Positions 15,282 to 23,282 of a DNA stretch of 64,000 nucleotides are shown piece after piece; within the stretch, counting starts at the first letter, position 1; each line of letters starts with the position of its first letter. Source of the DNA: Thiocapsa roseopersicina. GTDB taxonomy: Bacteria; Pseudomonadota; Gammaproteobacteria; Chromatiales; Chromatiaceae. The notes below the pieces were generated by a model. That model saw only the letters and a program-made list of their open reading frames with translations. It made no database searches and was not told the origin of the DNA. The stretch is taken from assembly GCF_900106925.1 (NCBI RefSeq), contig NZ_FNNZ01000002.1:124001-188000 (forward strand), written 5' to 3'. The position numbers were made by a program, and so were the translations under genes.

Positions 15282-17165
15282 TTAGGCAGCCTTAGCCTCT
15301 TGCTTGTCCTCGATCAGGTGGTAGCAAGGTGCTTTCTCCATGGTGTACTCGCCCGTCTCGGGATCCCGGCGAGAAACGGTGAGTACATGCCAGTTCTCGT
15401 CGTCCACCTTCATCGCGTCACCGCGATAATAATAACCGGGCCAGCGGGTTTCTTTGCGGAACAGAGTGTGATGCATGACGGCCTCGGAGGTGAGGTGACG
15501 ATGCTTCAGCTCCCAGGCACGCAACAGCTCGTGGATATTCTCCGCGGCAATCTTTTCAAGGTCTTCTTCCAGAAGCTTGAGTTTCTTGAGCCCGATGTGC
15601 AGCAGCTTCTCGTTGGTCATGTAGCTGACGGTCACCCCGCCGCAATACTCGTCCATCAGCTTCTGCAGGCGATCCAGTCCTTGACGCGGGTTGATGTAGT
15701 GCGGGTTGACCGAACCGGCGGTGATCTCGTTCCGATAGATCTTGTAGTGCTCCATCGGCTTGTAGATCTCTTCCTTGCGACGGTTGATCTGCTCGTCGGA
15801 GACGCGGATGCCCTCGCCCTTTCCGTCGTCGATATACTTGCAGGCCGCCTTGGCCGCGAGCCGGCCTTCCGTGAACGAACCGGACGAGAATGCGTGCGGC
15901 GTACCACCGACAGCGTCACCCGCGCCGAACAGACCTTCCACGGTCGTCATGCGGTTGTAGCCCCAGAAGTACTCCGGCGGGGAGATGTCTTCGGGACCGG
16001 AGCACCAGGCTCCACACCCGGTGGCATGAGAACCCATGACGTAGGGCTCGGACGTCGTCAGCTCCGGATTCTCATACTTCGGGTCGACATCCGTCGCTGC
16101 CCACAACACCGCTTGGCCGACGGTCATACCCAAGAAGTTGTGCCAGCCGATCTCTTCGAGATGCGGATCCTGAAACGCCTCCATCGTCACCATGTGAATC
16201 GGACCGCGGCCTGCGTTCACTTCGTTGATGAACGCGTGATTCCGCAGACAGGTGGGAATCGGGCGATGCGAAAGGTGAGACGCCTCGACGTCCAGATATC
16301 GCTTACCGACCATTTCCTGGAGGGCCGGGAACCACTTGGATTCGTACTCTTCGCCCATGCCGTTCTGCGTGTAGGTCTTGAGGTGCAGGAAGTACGCACC
16401 GACCGGACCGTATCCGTCCTTGAAGCGCGCGAGAACAATCCTGTTCTCCATCTGGGTCATCTTCGCACCGGCATTGATCATCAGGCCATAGGCGGAGCCC
16501 GACGACCAGGGCGCATACCACACGCGGCCGGCACCTTCGCCGACCGAGCGCGGCTTGAAGATGTTCGACGCACCGCCAGCCGCAACGACCACCGTCTTGG
16601 ACTTGAACACGTGGTAGTTGCCGGTGCGCACATTGAACCCAACGGCGCCGGCGACGCGGTTCTCTTTGGATTCATCCATCAGCAGATGGGTAACGCAGAC
16701 ACGGTTGAAAACCTTGTCGGCGGACTTCTTGGCAGCCTCGGCGACGATCGGCTTGTACGACTCGCCGTGGATCATGATCTGCCAGCGCCCCTCGCGCTGA
16801 TAAGCGCCGGTTTTCGGGTTGCGCATCAACGGCAGGCCCCATTCCTCGAACTGGTGCACAGTCGAGTCCACGTGACGCGCCATATCGAACAGGAGATCCT
16901 CCCGAACCATCCCCATCAGGTCGATGCGCGCGTAGCGAACATGATCTTCCGGGTTATTCTCGCCGAAACGGGTCCCCATGTAGCAGTTGATGGCGTAGAG
17001 GCCCTGTGCCACCGCGCCCGATCGATCGATATTCGCCTTCTCGGCAATCACGATCTTCTTGTCTTTGCCCCAGTAGCGTGCCTCGAAGGCAGCACCTGTA
17101 CCGCCCAGTCCTGCACCGCACACCAGGATGTCGATGCCGTCCTCAACGATTGTCTTGTAAGCCAT
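15282..17165 (-). CDS. aprA: Adenylylsulfate (APS) reductase, alpha subunit
   Basis: This 627-residue FAD subunit catalyses the interconversion of sulfite plus AMP and APS. In a phototrophic sulfur oxidiser it works in the oxidative direction in the cytoplasm. It has the FAD motif CGAGLGGTGAAFEA near residues 16-29 and family stretches such as DRSGAVAQGLYAINCYMG and GRWQIMIHGESYKPI, plus a long C-terminal helical domain. The length is as expected. Its ATG overlaps the aprB stop by one base (TAATG). It is the last gene of the aprM-aprB-aprA unit. The assignment is firm. Confidence 0.96.
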   Translation of the reverse strand: MAYKTIVEDGIDILVCGAGLGGTGAAFEARYWGKDKKIVIAEKANIDRSGAVAQGLYAINCYMGTRFGENNPEDHVRYARIDLMGMVREDLLFDMARHVDSTVHQFEEWGLPLMRNPKTGAYQREGRWQIMIHGESYKPIVAEAAKKSADKVFNRVCVTHLLMDESKENRVAGAVGFNVRTGNYHVFKSKTVVVAAGGASNIFKPRSVGEGAGRVWYAPWSSGSAYGLMINAGAKMTQMENRIVLARFKDGYGPVGAYFLHLKTYTQNGMGEEYESKWFPALQEMVGKRYLDVEASHLSHRPIPTCLRNHAFINEVNAGRGPIHMVTMEAFQDPHLEEIGWHNFLGMTVGQAVLWAATDVDPKYENPELTTSEPYVMGSHATGCGAWCSGPEDISPPEYFWGYNRMTTVEGLFGAGDAVGGTPHAFSSGSFTEGRLAAKAACKYIDDGKGEGIRVSDEQINRRKEEIYKPMEHYKIYRNEITAGSVNPHYINPRQGLDRLQKLMDEYCGGVTVSYMTNEKLLHIGLKKLKLLEEDLEKIAAENIHELLRAWELKHRHLTSEAVMHHTLFRKETRWPGYYYRGDAMKVDDENWHVLTVSRRDPETGEYTMEKAPCYHLIEDKQEAKAA

Positions 17166-17647
17166 TATTCGTAAACCCCTACTTTCAGTTGGAGCCCGGC
17201 GCTTTCGAGCGTGTGCAGACCACCGTCATCGAATCGGATGTACTTCGGCTCGTTGTACAGAAGCTCGCTATCACGCATTTCCTGACTGGGAGACGGCACG
17301 TCTGCCAACTGCGGAATGTGCTTGCCCCAAGGTTTCGTCGTGATCGGCGCCAGGAGATTCATGTCCTTTTCGCCGTTGCGGAAGATGATCCGCCAAGCGA
17401 TGACACCTTTCTCCTCGTCACGTTGAACCCGGACCGAGTGGCCGAGCGGGGCGAAATCCGCGTAACCGCGAACGTCGATAGCGTTGTGCGGACAGGCCTT
17501 CACGCAGGAGTAGCACTCCCAGCACATGTTGGGCTCGATGTTGTAGGCACGGCGCACCACCGGATCGATGTGCATGATATCCGAGGGGCAGATGTCGACA
17601 CATTGGCCGCAACCGTCACAGCGCGTCATATAGACGAAGGTTGGCAT
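17165..17647 (-). CDS. aprB: Adenylylsulfate reductase, beta (iron-sulfur) subunit
   Basis: This 160-residue subunit carries two [4Fe-4S] clusters that move electrons between AprA and the membrane partner. The first cluster motif is Cys10, Cys13, Cys16, Cys20 (RCDGCGQCVDICP); the second is Cys42, Cys45, Cys48, Cys52 (MCWECYSCVKACP). A C-terminal tail that wraps AprA in known structures is present. It lies 39 bases after aprM and overlaps aprA by one base, so the three genes form one operon. Confidence 0.96.
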   Translation of the reverse strand: MPTFVYMTRCDGCGQCVDICPSDIMHIDPVVRRAYNIEPNMCWECYSCVKACPHNAIDVRGYADFAPLGHSVRVQRDEEKGVIAWRIIFRNGEKDMNLLAPITTKPWGKHIPQLADVPSPSQEMRDSELLYNEPKYIRFDDGGLHTLESAGLQLKVGVYE

Positions 17648-17686
17648 AATCGTTTCCTCTTCGTGGCTTGAGCTCGCAGCTCTAGA

Positions 17687-18550
17687 TCAATAGTGGGCCG
17701 GAGCTTCGCGCTTGATGCCGAGCCCCATGTTCGGCGGATTCGCACCCATGTACTCCGGGATGTCCGGATAGCGCTCTTTGCACGCGGCACTGGACAAATC
17801 GGGAATCTCGGGCAATTTGTCGCGGGATCCGTCCGCAACCGCCACCTTCTTCTGGAACGCAGCCGCAGGCTTGAAGAACATGTGCGCGAACTTCGACCAC
17901 AGGATGGTGCTGAACAGCGTGGTGGCCGCGCCGATGAAGACGATGAACGCGATCATGCTCAGCACGGAGGTCGCACCGCCGACGGCCTGCAGAAAGGACC
18001 AGATCAGCGCGAAGGTCGCCATCAGCAAGAGCGAAACGATGAACAAGTCGGACTGGTGCACGTTGTACCACTGGTTACCCTCGGAGCGCACATCGACGCG
18101 GATCTTGAACCAGAACCAGTATCCGCCGATGCAGATCGACAGCGCGCCCAGATGCCACAGCAGAGGTGCCAGACCCGAGCCCTCGCCTTCGGCAACGGGC
18201 AGGCCGAAGATCATGACGGCAGTGGTCACCACGAAAAAGACGAAGCCGTACATCGTGAACAGGTGCGAGACACGACGTTGTGGATTCTTGAACTCACTCG
18301 AGGTCAACACCTCGTTCGTCACCGTGCTCAGGGCGACGCCGAGCTTTTCTCCGCCACTGACTTCACGCTTGGCGATCTTCTTCAGCGACTGCCCCTTCTC
18401 GAAAAAGAACTTGGCACTCTTTTTATGCATGACATCGAGCAGTGTGCCGCCGATGACCAGAAGGACCATCAGAACGACGTACGCCTGCATGACGCCTGGG
18501 TCAAGCGAAAGGCTCTCGGATAAAATCGCGAAAGGGTTACTTGCGATCAT
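17687..18550 (-). CDS. aprM: APS reductase membrane anchor AprM
   Basis: This 287-residue membrane protein is expected to link AprAB to the quinone pool, as AprM does in other Chromatiaceae. Hydrophobic segments appear near residues 20-40, 95-115, 125-145, 165-195 and 200-225, and His residues in or near them could bind heme (HLFTMYGFVFF, LLWHLGALSI, FAHMFF). The start at 18550 (MIASNPFAIL) has a GGAG ribosome site about 10 bases upstream; the longer frame begins in non-conserved sequence. It heads the aprMBA operon. The electron path is family knowledge, not shown here. Confidence 0.88.
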   Translation of the reverse strand: MIASNPFAILSESLSLDPGVMQAYVVLMVLLVIGGTLLDVMHKKSAKFFFEKGQSLKKIAKREVSGGEKLGVALSTVTNEVLTSSEFKNPQRRVSHLFTMYGFVFFVVTTAVMIFGLPVAEGEGSGLAPLLWHLGALSICIGGYWFWFKIRVDVRSEGNQWYNVHQSDLFIVSLLLMATFALIWSFLQAVGGATSVLSMIAFIVFIGAATTLFSTILWSKFAHMFFKPAAAFQKKVAVADGSRDKLPEIPDLSSAACKERYPDIPEYMGANPPNMGLGIKREAPAHY

Positions 18551-19288
18551 TGGATGATGACTCCAAATAAATTGTGAACCTCGGCTACCTCGAGGAAACG
18601 GTGACCCGATCCGCCCCCGCATCAGGTCGACTGGCTACGCCGAAGGAACGGATATCCAACCGCCCCACCGTGAAATCGGCTCCGTTGCGACGCCTTCCGC
18701 GACATGGTCCTAGGAGTATAAGCGTTTCAGCACATGCTTCGCGACTCAGACATTTTCGGCGCTCATAACTCCTTCTTATGACGCTGGCGCAAGCTGCAAC
18801 AGCGCACGCATTCTTGAGCCCTTGTGTCTTAAAGGTTTTTTGCAATTTGCTCGCGTTTCGCTGCTCGGCGCCCTTCATCAACCGCGCTGCAGGTGAATCA
18901 CCCGCCCGAGATATCTGCGGCTTTGATGCCTCCATACAAACAACCCGTGCTGCGCGAGACGCACGGGCGCAGTCGAGCCGCAGCGCTCGTCCCGATCGAT
19001 CTGGAGAAAAAACGCGCGCCGGACGCGGGGCTCGCCTGTGCAGAGAGCGCGACACCTCTTCGGTTTCGGGCTTTCGTCGGGCCGCCCGTTGAGAATCCCT
19101 TGAATCCTTGTTCAAGCTGTCGTCGCCGAGCGGATTGTCTTCCGGCAGACCCGCAAGGGCTGGAGCGTCAGTAAGCACGGCGCGCTGCAACACACCGCGA
19201 TTGTCTACGATATGGAAGAGCCGGGGAGTCGCGCATCATCGCTCGGGTTCTCCGAGAGGTCGCGCGGAACGTCGAAAAGGGGACCACA
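18551..19288. other. Intergenic region upstream of aprM
   Basis: These 738 bases hold no gene I can support. They are lower in GC than the surrounding genes near 18720-18900, which fits a promoter region for aprMBA reading leftward. Open frames on both strands are Arg/Ser-rich shadows with no family motif. Confidence 0.5.
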
Positions 19289-20176
19289 TCACTGGTACAG
19301 AACACCATCCCGGCGCCCCATCGAATACGCTGTCTCCCCTGCCGCCAACCGAAGCCGAGCTTCGATCCGGATCTTATCCATCACGTTGCTATCGGCGATT
19401 TCCGGATAAAGCTGATAGAAGCGCGCCACGTCGAGCGCGTTTGCCCGTGCCGCCCACTCCATTCTGCGCCGCTCCTCCAGATTCACTCCATGCAGCATCA
19501 GCAAACGGGGGGCTTGGCGATGCAGATAACGTTGACAAAGATCTTGTTGCTCTTCGTCTTCCCAGTCTTCGCGTATCAAAAAAGGTGGAAAATTCTCGCT
19601 CTCGCTGTACCTCCGGGTGAACCATTGCGCTCTCGGCTTGCTACCCGCACGCTCGGCGACACATCTTTCCAACCGATAGTTCACGGGCCCATATGACCTG
19701 CTGCGCTCGGCCTCACTCGTTTCGATCGGCATCACAGCCGCCGGGAGCGCAGCCCAATCAGTGAGTTTTGGAAACGACGCCATCTCCGACGCGTCGACGC
19801 AAGAGAAAATCAAGGCGAGCGGCGAGTGGTCTTTAGGGTCAAGGAGCCAGTACTCATATCGATCGGTGGCCTCGAACGGCAGTCGGGCTCCGGTCAGAAA
19901 CGTGGCCAAATCGAGGATGCGTTGGTCTACTTGGCCATCTTCCGTGACAGGGTTTGCGATCACCCGTTCGAGATCGCAACGCCTGATGTGCGCCGCCCTG
20001 GTAAAGCGGCCGTGCTGTCGAGCAGCGCTTGCTTCACCGCCGCGACTGTTTGCATAGATAAACTGAAACTCCCACAAATCGCCATCCATCGAAAGCGCTC
20101 GCGCATGATTGGATTCAGCAATTTGTACTTGCGCCGAGTACGGCTGCAACACGCGTTGAGAATGAGCTTTGATCAT
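19289..20176 (-). CDS. Conserved hypothetical protein (295 aa)
   Basis: I do not recognise a named domain. The 295-residue protein begins MIKAHSQRVLQPYSAQVQIAESNHARALSMDG, and the text reads as normal globular protein: WEFQFIYANSRGG, then WLLDPKDHSPLALIFSCV, then EQWFTRR-type and DWEDEEQQDLCQRYLHRQAP segments, and a C-terminal helical part (MEWAARANALDVARFYQLYPEIAD). It has no signal or membrane segments. It stands alone, with long intergenic DNA on both sides. I believe similar proteins occur across proteobacteria, but I cannot assign a function. Confidence 0.7.
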   Translation of the reverse strand: MIKAHSQRVLQPYSAQVQIAESNHARALSMDGDLWEFQFIYANSRGGEASAARQHGRFTRAAHIRRCDLERVIANPVTEDGQVDQRILDLATFLTGARLPFEATDRYEYWLLDPKDHSPLALIFSCVDASEMASFPKLTDWAALPAAVMPIETSEAERSRSYGPVNYRLERCVAERAGSKPRAQWFTRRYSESENFPPFLIREDWEDEEQQDLCQRYLHRQAPRLLMLHGVNLEERRRMEWAARANALDVARFYQLYPEIADSNVMDKIRIEARLRLAAGETAYSMGRRDGVLYQ

Positions 20177-20577
20177 CTACGGCAGATGCGACAGAGGTCC
20201 AATACGAGGAGAATGGTCGATTCGGCGTGCGCGACCCGCTGGAGGCCATGCTGCATCTCTCCACGAGTTCTAAACTTAAGCGAGCGCGTGGATGTTGCTA
20301 CCGTACAAATGTTCTAAATACGCGCCCGCGGGGCCGATGGAACGATCGGCAGGAACTTTTATGCATGACAACCCGTGGACGCGGCTTCCGAGCAGCCCGC
20401 CTTACGTCCTCGACGAGAAGCGCGCGGCACTCGAACGCTGCGCATCCGTAATCGCGATCCGCAACCTCAAAGAATGGCTGGCGAACCGGCATTACAGGAC
20501 GAGACGACGCGCGAAAGCCGCCTTCCCGCACCACATGCCGGAGGAGGCGCCGGGCATATCCCGGCCCCCCCCGGACA
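20177..20577. other. Intergenic region with possible gene remnant
   Basis: No intact gene is supported. At 20361 an ATG with a GGCAGGAAC ribosome-like site opens a reading frame starting MHDNPWTRLPSSPPYVLDEKR, which reads like the N-terminus of a real protein. After about 30 residues it loses protein-like character and turns Arg-rich. This may be the stump of a broken gene. The family is uncertain. Confidence 0.3.
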
Positions 20578-20805
20578 TTAAAAACCAATCATCTCCGCAT
20601 GCAGCCCCCGGGCTCGAACGGAGTCGACGATTCGACTTGGCCGCACTTCGGTCGCGTCGAAGTCCACGACCATCAGATGACGTGTCTTCTCGTGCATGCA
20701 GGCACTGTAGACCCCATGCTCGACTCCGATCTGCCGCTCCAGCTCGTGGATGCGGTCGGTATCCAGTTCCTCGTCGATGTGAATCACGATGTCGCCGGTG
20801 TACAT
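20578..20805 (-). CDS. Small HMA-like ferredoxin-fold protein
   Basis: This 75-residue protein begins MYTGDIVIHIDEELDTDRIHELERQIGVEHGVYSACMHEK. The pattern of beta-alpha-beta-beta-alpha-beta resembles heavy-metal-associated (HMA) domains, but the CxxC metal site is missing: only a single Cys is present in YSACMHEKTRHLMVVDFD. ATG 20805 is chosen because GAGGA lies seven bases upstream; a longer start (20853) has no such site. It may be an HMA-fold protein that does not bind metal. It is a single gene with no close neighbour. Confidence 0.65.
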   Translation of the reverse strand: MYTGDIVIHIDEELDTDRIHELERQIGVEHGVYSACMHEKTRHLMVVDFDATEVRPSRIVDSVRARGLHAEMIGF

Positions 20806-21128
20806 GTCTTGTTCCTCGCCGCGTCTTTCGCTTTTCGTGGTTTGCTTGGTCACAGTGTTTAGGGTAGCCGATGCTCCCGGAATTTACCCGGAGAGATGCT
20901 AGGCTTTTTCCTGCGCCGAACACGGCCTTGCGTAACTACACCCATCCCGTGTGGCGGGGCCACTTCGGACTAGACGCATTGGCCGGAATCACCGGCCGCT
21001 TTCCTTCAGACTGACTGGCCTGATTGAATCAGAACCAGGATTAAGATATCGCGCGGTCAAAGATCCTGTTTATCCTTCCAGTTCAAGCAGTAATCCAGGG
21101 GATGATGTTTTTCGGAAGTCGCCGTCTC
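20806..21128. other. Intergenic region, nothing identified
   Basis: No gene is seen in these 323 bases between the HMA-like gene and the Crp/Fnr gene, both on the minus strand. The promoter of the HMA-like gene should lie at its low end. No clear hairpin with a T run was found. Confidence 0.5.
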
Positions 21129-21839
21129 TCAGCCCATGAATCGCTCGTACATGGCTTCCGACTCCCCGTAACAGGCGCAGGCTGCGGCTTGCAGGCCGGG
21201 CCGATCGAGAACTCGGATGTCGCCGCGGCTGTAGTGAATCAGATTGCGCTTTTGCAGCGCCGTCGCGGCCTTGGTGACGCCGACCCGCCGCACCCCGAGT
21301 AAGAGCGCCAGGAACTCATGGGTGGCATGGAAGTGATCCGAATGCGCCCGGTCCCGGGTCATCAGCAGCCAGCGGGCGAGACGCGCTTCCAGCACATGGA
21401 ACCGAGTGCAGGCAACCATCTGCTCGACCTGGTTCGTCACCACGAAAAGATAGCGGTTCAGCGTGATCCGGAGTGCGGGGCTCTGCCCGAGCGCCTCCGG
21501 AAATCGCTCCGCTGTCATGCGCCAGGCGGGACCCGCGCCCCGGACAACGGTGCGCAGCAGCGTCACGTCGATCCCCAAGACGAGTGGTGTTCCGACCATT
21601 CCCTCGCTGCCGACCAGTCTGACCTCCAGACCGGCGTGATCGATCGGTGGCGTTACCAGAGAAAAGAAGCAGTCGACGGGGAAGTAGACGTGGCGGATCT
21701 GCTCGCCGGGCTCGCTGATCACCTCGTCGAGCGCAAGTTCGACCGACTCGCAGTGCATCAGCACCTGCCGATGATCCTCGTCCGGCAGCGATGCGAGAAG
21801 ACGATTGTCGAAGAGAGCGGAATTCTTCTCGGGATGCAC
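21129..21839 (-). CDS. Crp/Fnr family transcription regulator
   Basis: This 236-residue regulator has an N-terminal cyclic-nucleotide-binding-like beta-roll (VISEPGEQIRHVYFPVDCFFSLV; EVRLVGSEGMVG) and a C-terminal winged helix (HEFLALLLGVRRVGVTKAATAL, then GDIRVLDRPGL). The N-terminus lacks the four-Cys pattern of FNR, so it is unlikely to hold an oxygen-sensing cluster. GTG 21839 (VHPEKNSALFD) has a GGAG site seven bases upstream; the longer frame is Arg/Pro-rich. It could bind the dyads upstream of fccA 21 kb away, but nothing shows this. Confidence 0.83.
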   Translation of the reverse strand: MHPEKNSALFDNRLLASLPDEDHRQVLMHCESVELALDEVISEPGEQIRHVYFPVDCFFSLVTPPIDHAGLEVRLVGSEGMVGTPLVLGIDVTLLRTVVRGAGPAWRMTAERFPEALGQSPALRITLNRYLFVVTNQVEQMVACTRFHVLEARLARWLLMTRDRAHSDHFHATHEFLALLLGVRRVGVTKAATALQKRNLIHYSRGDIRVLDRPGLQAAACACYGESEAMYERFMG

Positions 21840-22167
21840 GTGCGGTCTCCTCGTGGGCCGGGTGGAGCGGAAACACTCGGCAAGCGGAGCTTCTTGCCGG
21901 GGAAACCAGGGGCGAAGGCTTGCCGCGCATGGGCTAGCCGTGATCCGGGTTGGCCGCCGGAGGCTGGTCCATGGCTCCGTCAGCATCATAAATTACGTCA
22001 AAAAACGCTTTGATTCAGTGCGCTATCAAACATAACGTGCCGATCCGTGCCCGTATGTGCGATGGCGTACAGACCAGGTGGAAGGCGCCGTGTCATGGTG
22101 ACGTTCATCAAGTTGTGCCCCTCTGCGACGGCGAGAAGGGGGATCGCCACCTAAACTTGCTCGGTGA
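21840..22167. other. Intergenic region upstream of Crp/Fnr gene
   Basis: No gene is supported. AT-rich sequence around 21985-22035 includes TTTGATTCAGTGCGCTATCAAA (22006-22027), an imperfect dyad with a long spacer near the regulator gene, which might serve autoregulation. The rest shows no clear signal. Confidence 0.35.
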
Positions 22168-22299
22168 GTGTGGTGGAGTCCGATGATCCCCAACGGCGCC
22201 GGCCTCGGGCCGATGGCCAATCACTCACCGGTGATGGACTCCCGCATCTCGCGGGTCGGTGCTGCGGTGACGGACTTGATCAGTCTTTTGCAGAGGGGC
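22168..22299 (+). pseudogene. C-terminal remnant of a DUF2333 gene
   Basis: Translated from 22168, this stretch reads MWWSPMIPNGAGLGPMANHS and continues to SLLQRG at 22299. It matches the last 44 residues of the intact DUF2333 protein encoded at 34231-35304 (MIWSPMILNGTGFGPMSNHS to RRLLIEG) at about 28 of 44 positions by hand count. Nothing DUF2333-like precedes it and the stop codon is not kept. It is therefore a decayed piece of a second DUF2333 copy, oriented toward the small membrane protein gene that follows. Confidence 0.75.
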
Positions 22300-22396
22300 G
22301 AGCCGCACCCCATCCATCGATGGATCGGCGCGGGGGTTTACCGAATGAAAGACTCCCGCGTCCCGAGCGCTAACCAACCAGGACCGGAGAATAGAG

Positions 22397-22585
22397 ATGA
22401 GTTTGATTAACTTAGTCATCGTTTTGGTCGTCATCGGAGTCATCCTGTGGCTGATCAACAACTACATTCCGATGGACGGAACCATCAAGAAGATCCTGAA
22501 TGTGGTGGTCGTCATCTTCGTGGTGCTTTGGCTGCTGTCCGCTTTCGGGCTCCTGGGATCCATGTCCGGAATACGCATCGGGTAA
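22397..22585 (+). CDS. Thivi_2564 family small membrane protein
   Basis: This 62-residue protein has two hydrophobic helices (about 5-24 and 33-55) and a short hydrophilic turn with NNYIPMDGTIKKI. It matches the small family named after Thiocystis violascens Thivi_2564, function unknown. An AGGACCGGAG-type ribosome site is upstream. It follows the DUF2333 remnant; an intact DUF2333 gene elsewhere in the window also sits among small envelope genes, so an envelope-stress role is a fair guess but no more. Confidence 0.8.
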   Translation: MSLINLVIVLVVIGVILWLINNYIPMDGTIKKILNVVVVIFVVLWLLSAFGLLGSMSGIRIG

Positions 22586-22652
22586 TGGTGTAATCCACTT
22601 TCCGGAAAGCGGATTTCCGGCCTCTTTCACGTCGGCAAACGAGCCCCTTGAT

Positions 22653-23216
22653 ATGACCAACGGAAATTTGAAGAGCCTGATGGCGATGGCGCTGATGTTC
22701 GGCGGCGCAGCGGCGCAGTCCGCCGGACCGGAGCAGCCGGGCGTCCTCGGTCTGCAGCTCGCGGAAACGCGAACGGAGTACGGGATTCGGCCGGCCGAGA
22801 CCCTAGGCTCGCCGACGTCCCCGGATGCCGCAGCCCCGGGCCGGGAGTCGTCGGGGGAAGCGTCTTCGGAGATCAAAACTGCCGGCGACATTCGCTATGT
22901 ATCGGGCGGTATCGGGGAGAGCGAACGCGCCGAGCTCGATGCCCTGTCCAGTCAGTTCAACCTGCGTCTGCTCTTCGCGACGGAGGGTAGCGGCGAATAT
23001 CTTTCGTCGGTTCAAGTGAACATTCTGGATGCGCAAGGCGGGCCGATCCTGACCGCCGAATCGAAAGGCCCTTGGTTCCTCGCCCAACTGCCGGCGGGCG
23101 ACTACAGCGTGGATGTCACCCCGACCGGTTTACGCGGTCAGGACGAGACTCAGCGTAAAACCTTCAGTCTGGATGGGTCCGGCCAATCGCGCTTGGACTT
23201 CTACTGGAAGAAATAG
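22653..23216 (+). CDS. Secreted protein with carboxypeptidase-regulatory-like domain
   Basis: This 187-residue protein starts with a signal-like segment (residues 1-22, cleavage near AAA-QSA) followed by a Pro/Ser-rich linker and a C-terminal beta-sandwich of about 90 residues: VQVNILDAQGGPILTAES, KGPWFLAQLPAGDYSVDVT, TFSLDGSGQSRLDFYW. That pattern is typical of carboxypeptidase-regulatory or DUF-type beta domains on envelope proteins. ATG 22653 is preferred because upstream codons give no protein-like sequence. It precedes the glucan synthetase by 66 bases on the same strand. Its binding partner is unknown. Confidence 0.68.
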   Translation: MTNGNLKSLMAMALMFGGAAAQSAGPEQPGVLGLQLAETRTEYGIRPAETLGSPTSPDAAAPGRESSGEASSEIKTAGDIRYVSGGIGESERAELDALSSQFNLRLLFATEGSGEYLSSVQVNILDAQGGPILTAESKGPWFLAQLPAGDYSVDVTPTGLRGQDETQRKTFSLDGSGQSRLDFYWKK

Positions 23217-23282
23217 GCGGGGCGAGATTGAGTGCAGGATGGCGTCTTCGCGTCGAAGATCGGACATGTGTAGGAGAGTCAT

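Noticed and set aside
18585-19193. Minus-strand frame upstream of aprM
   Set aside because: Composition is Arg/Ala/Ser-rich and no ribosome site or conserved motif is seen; the region is better explained as promoter DNA.
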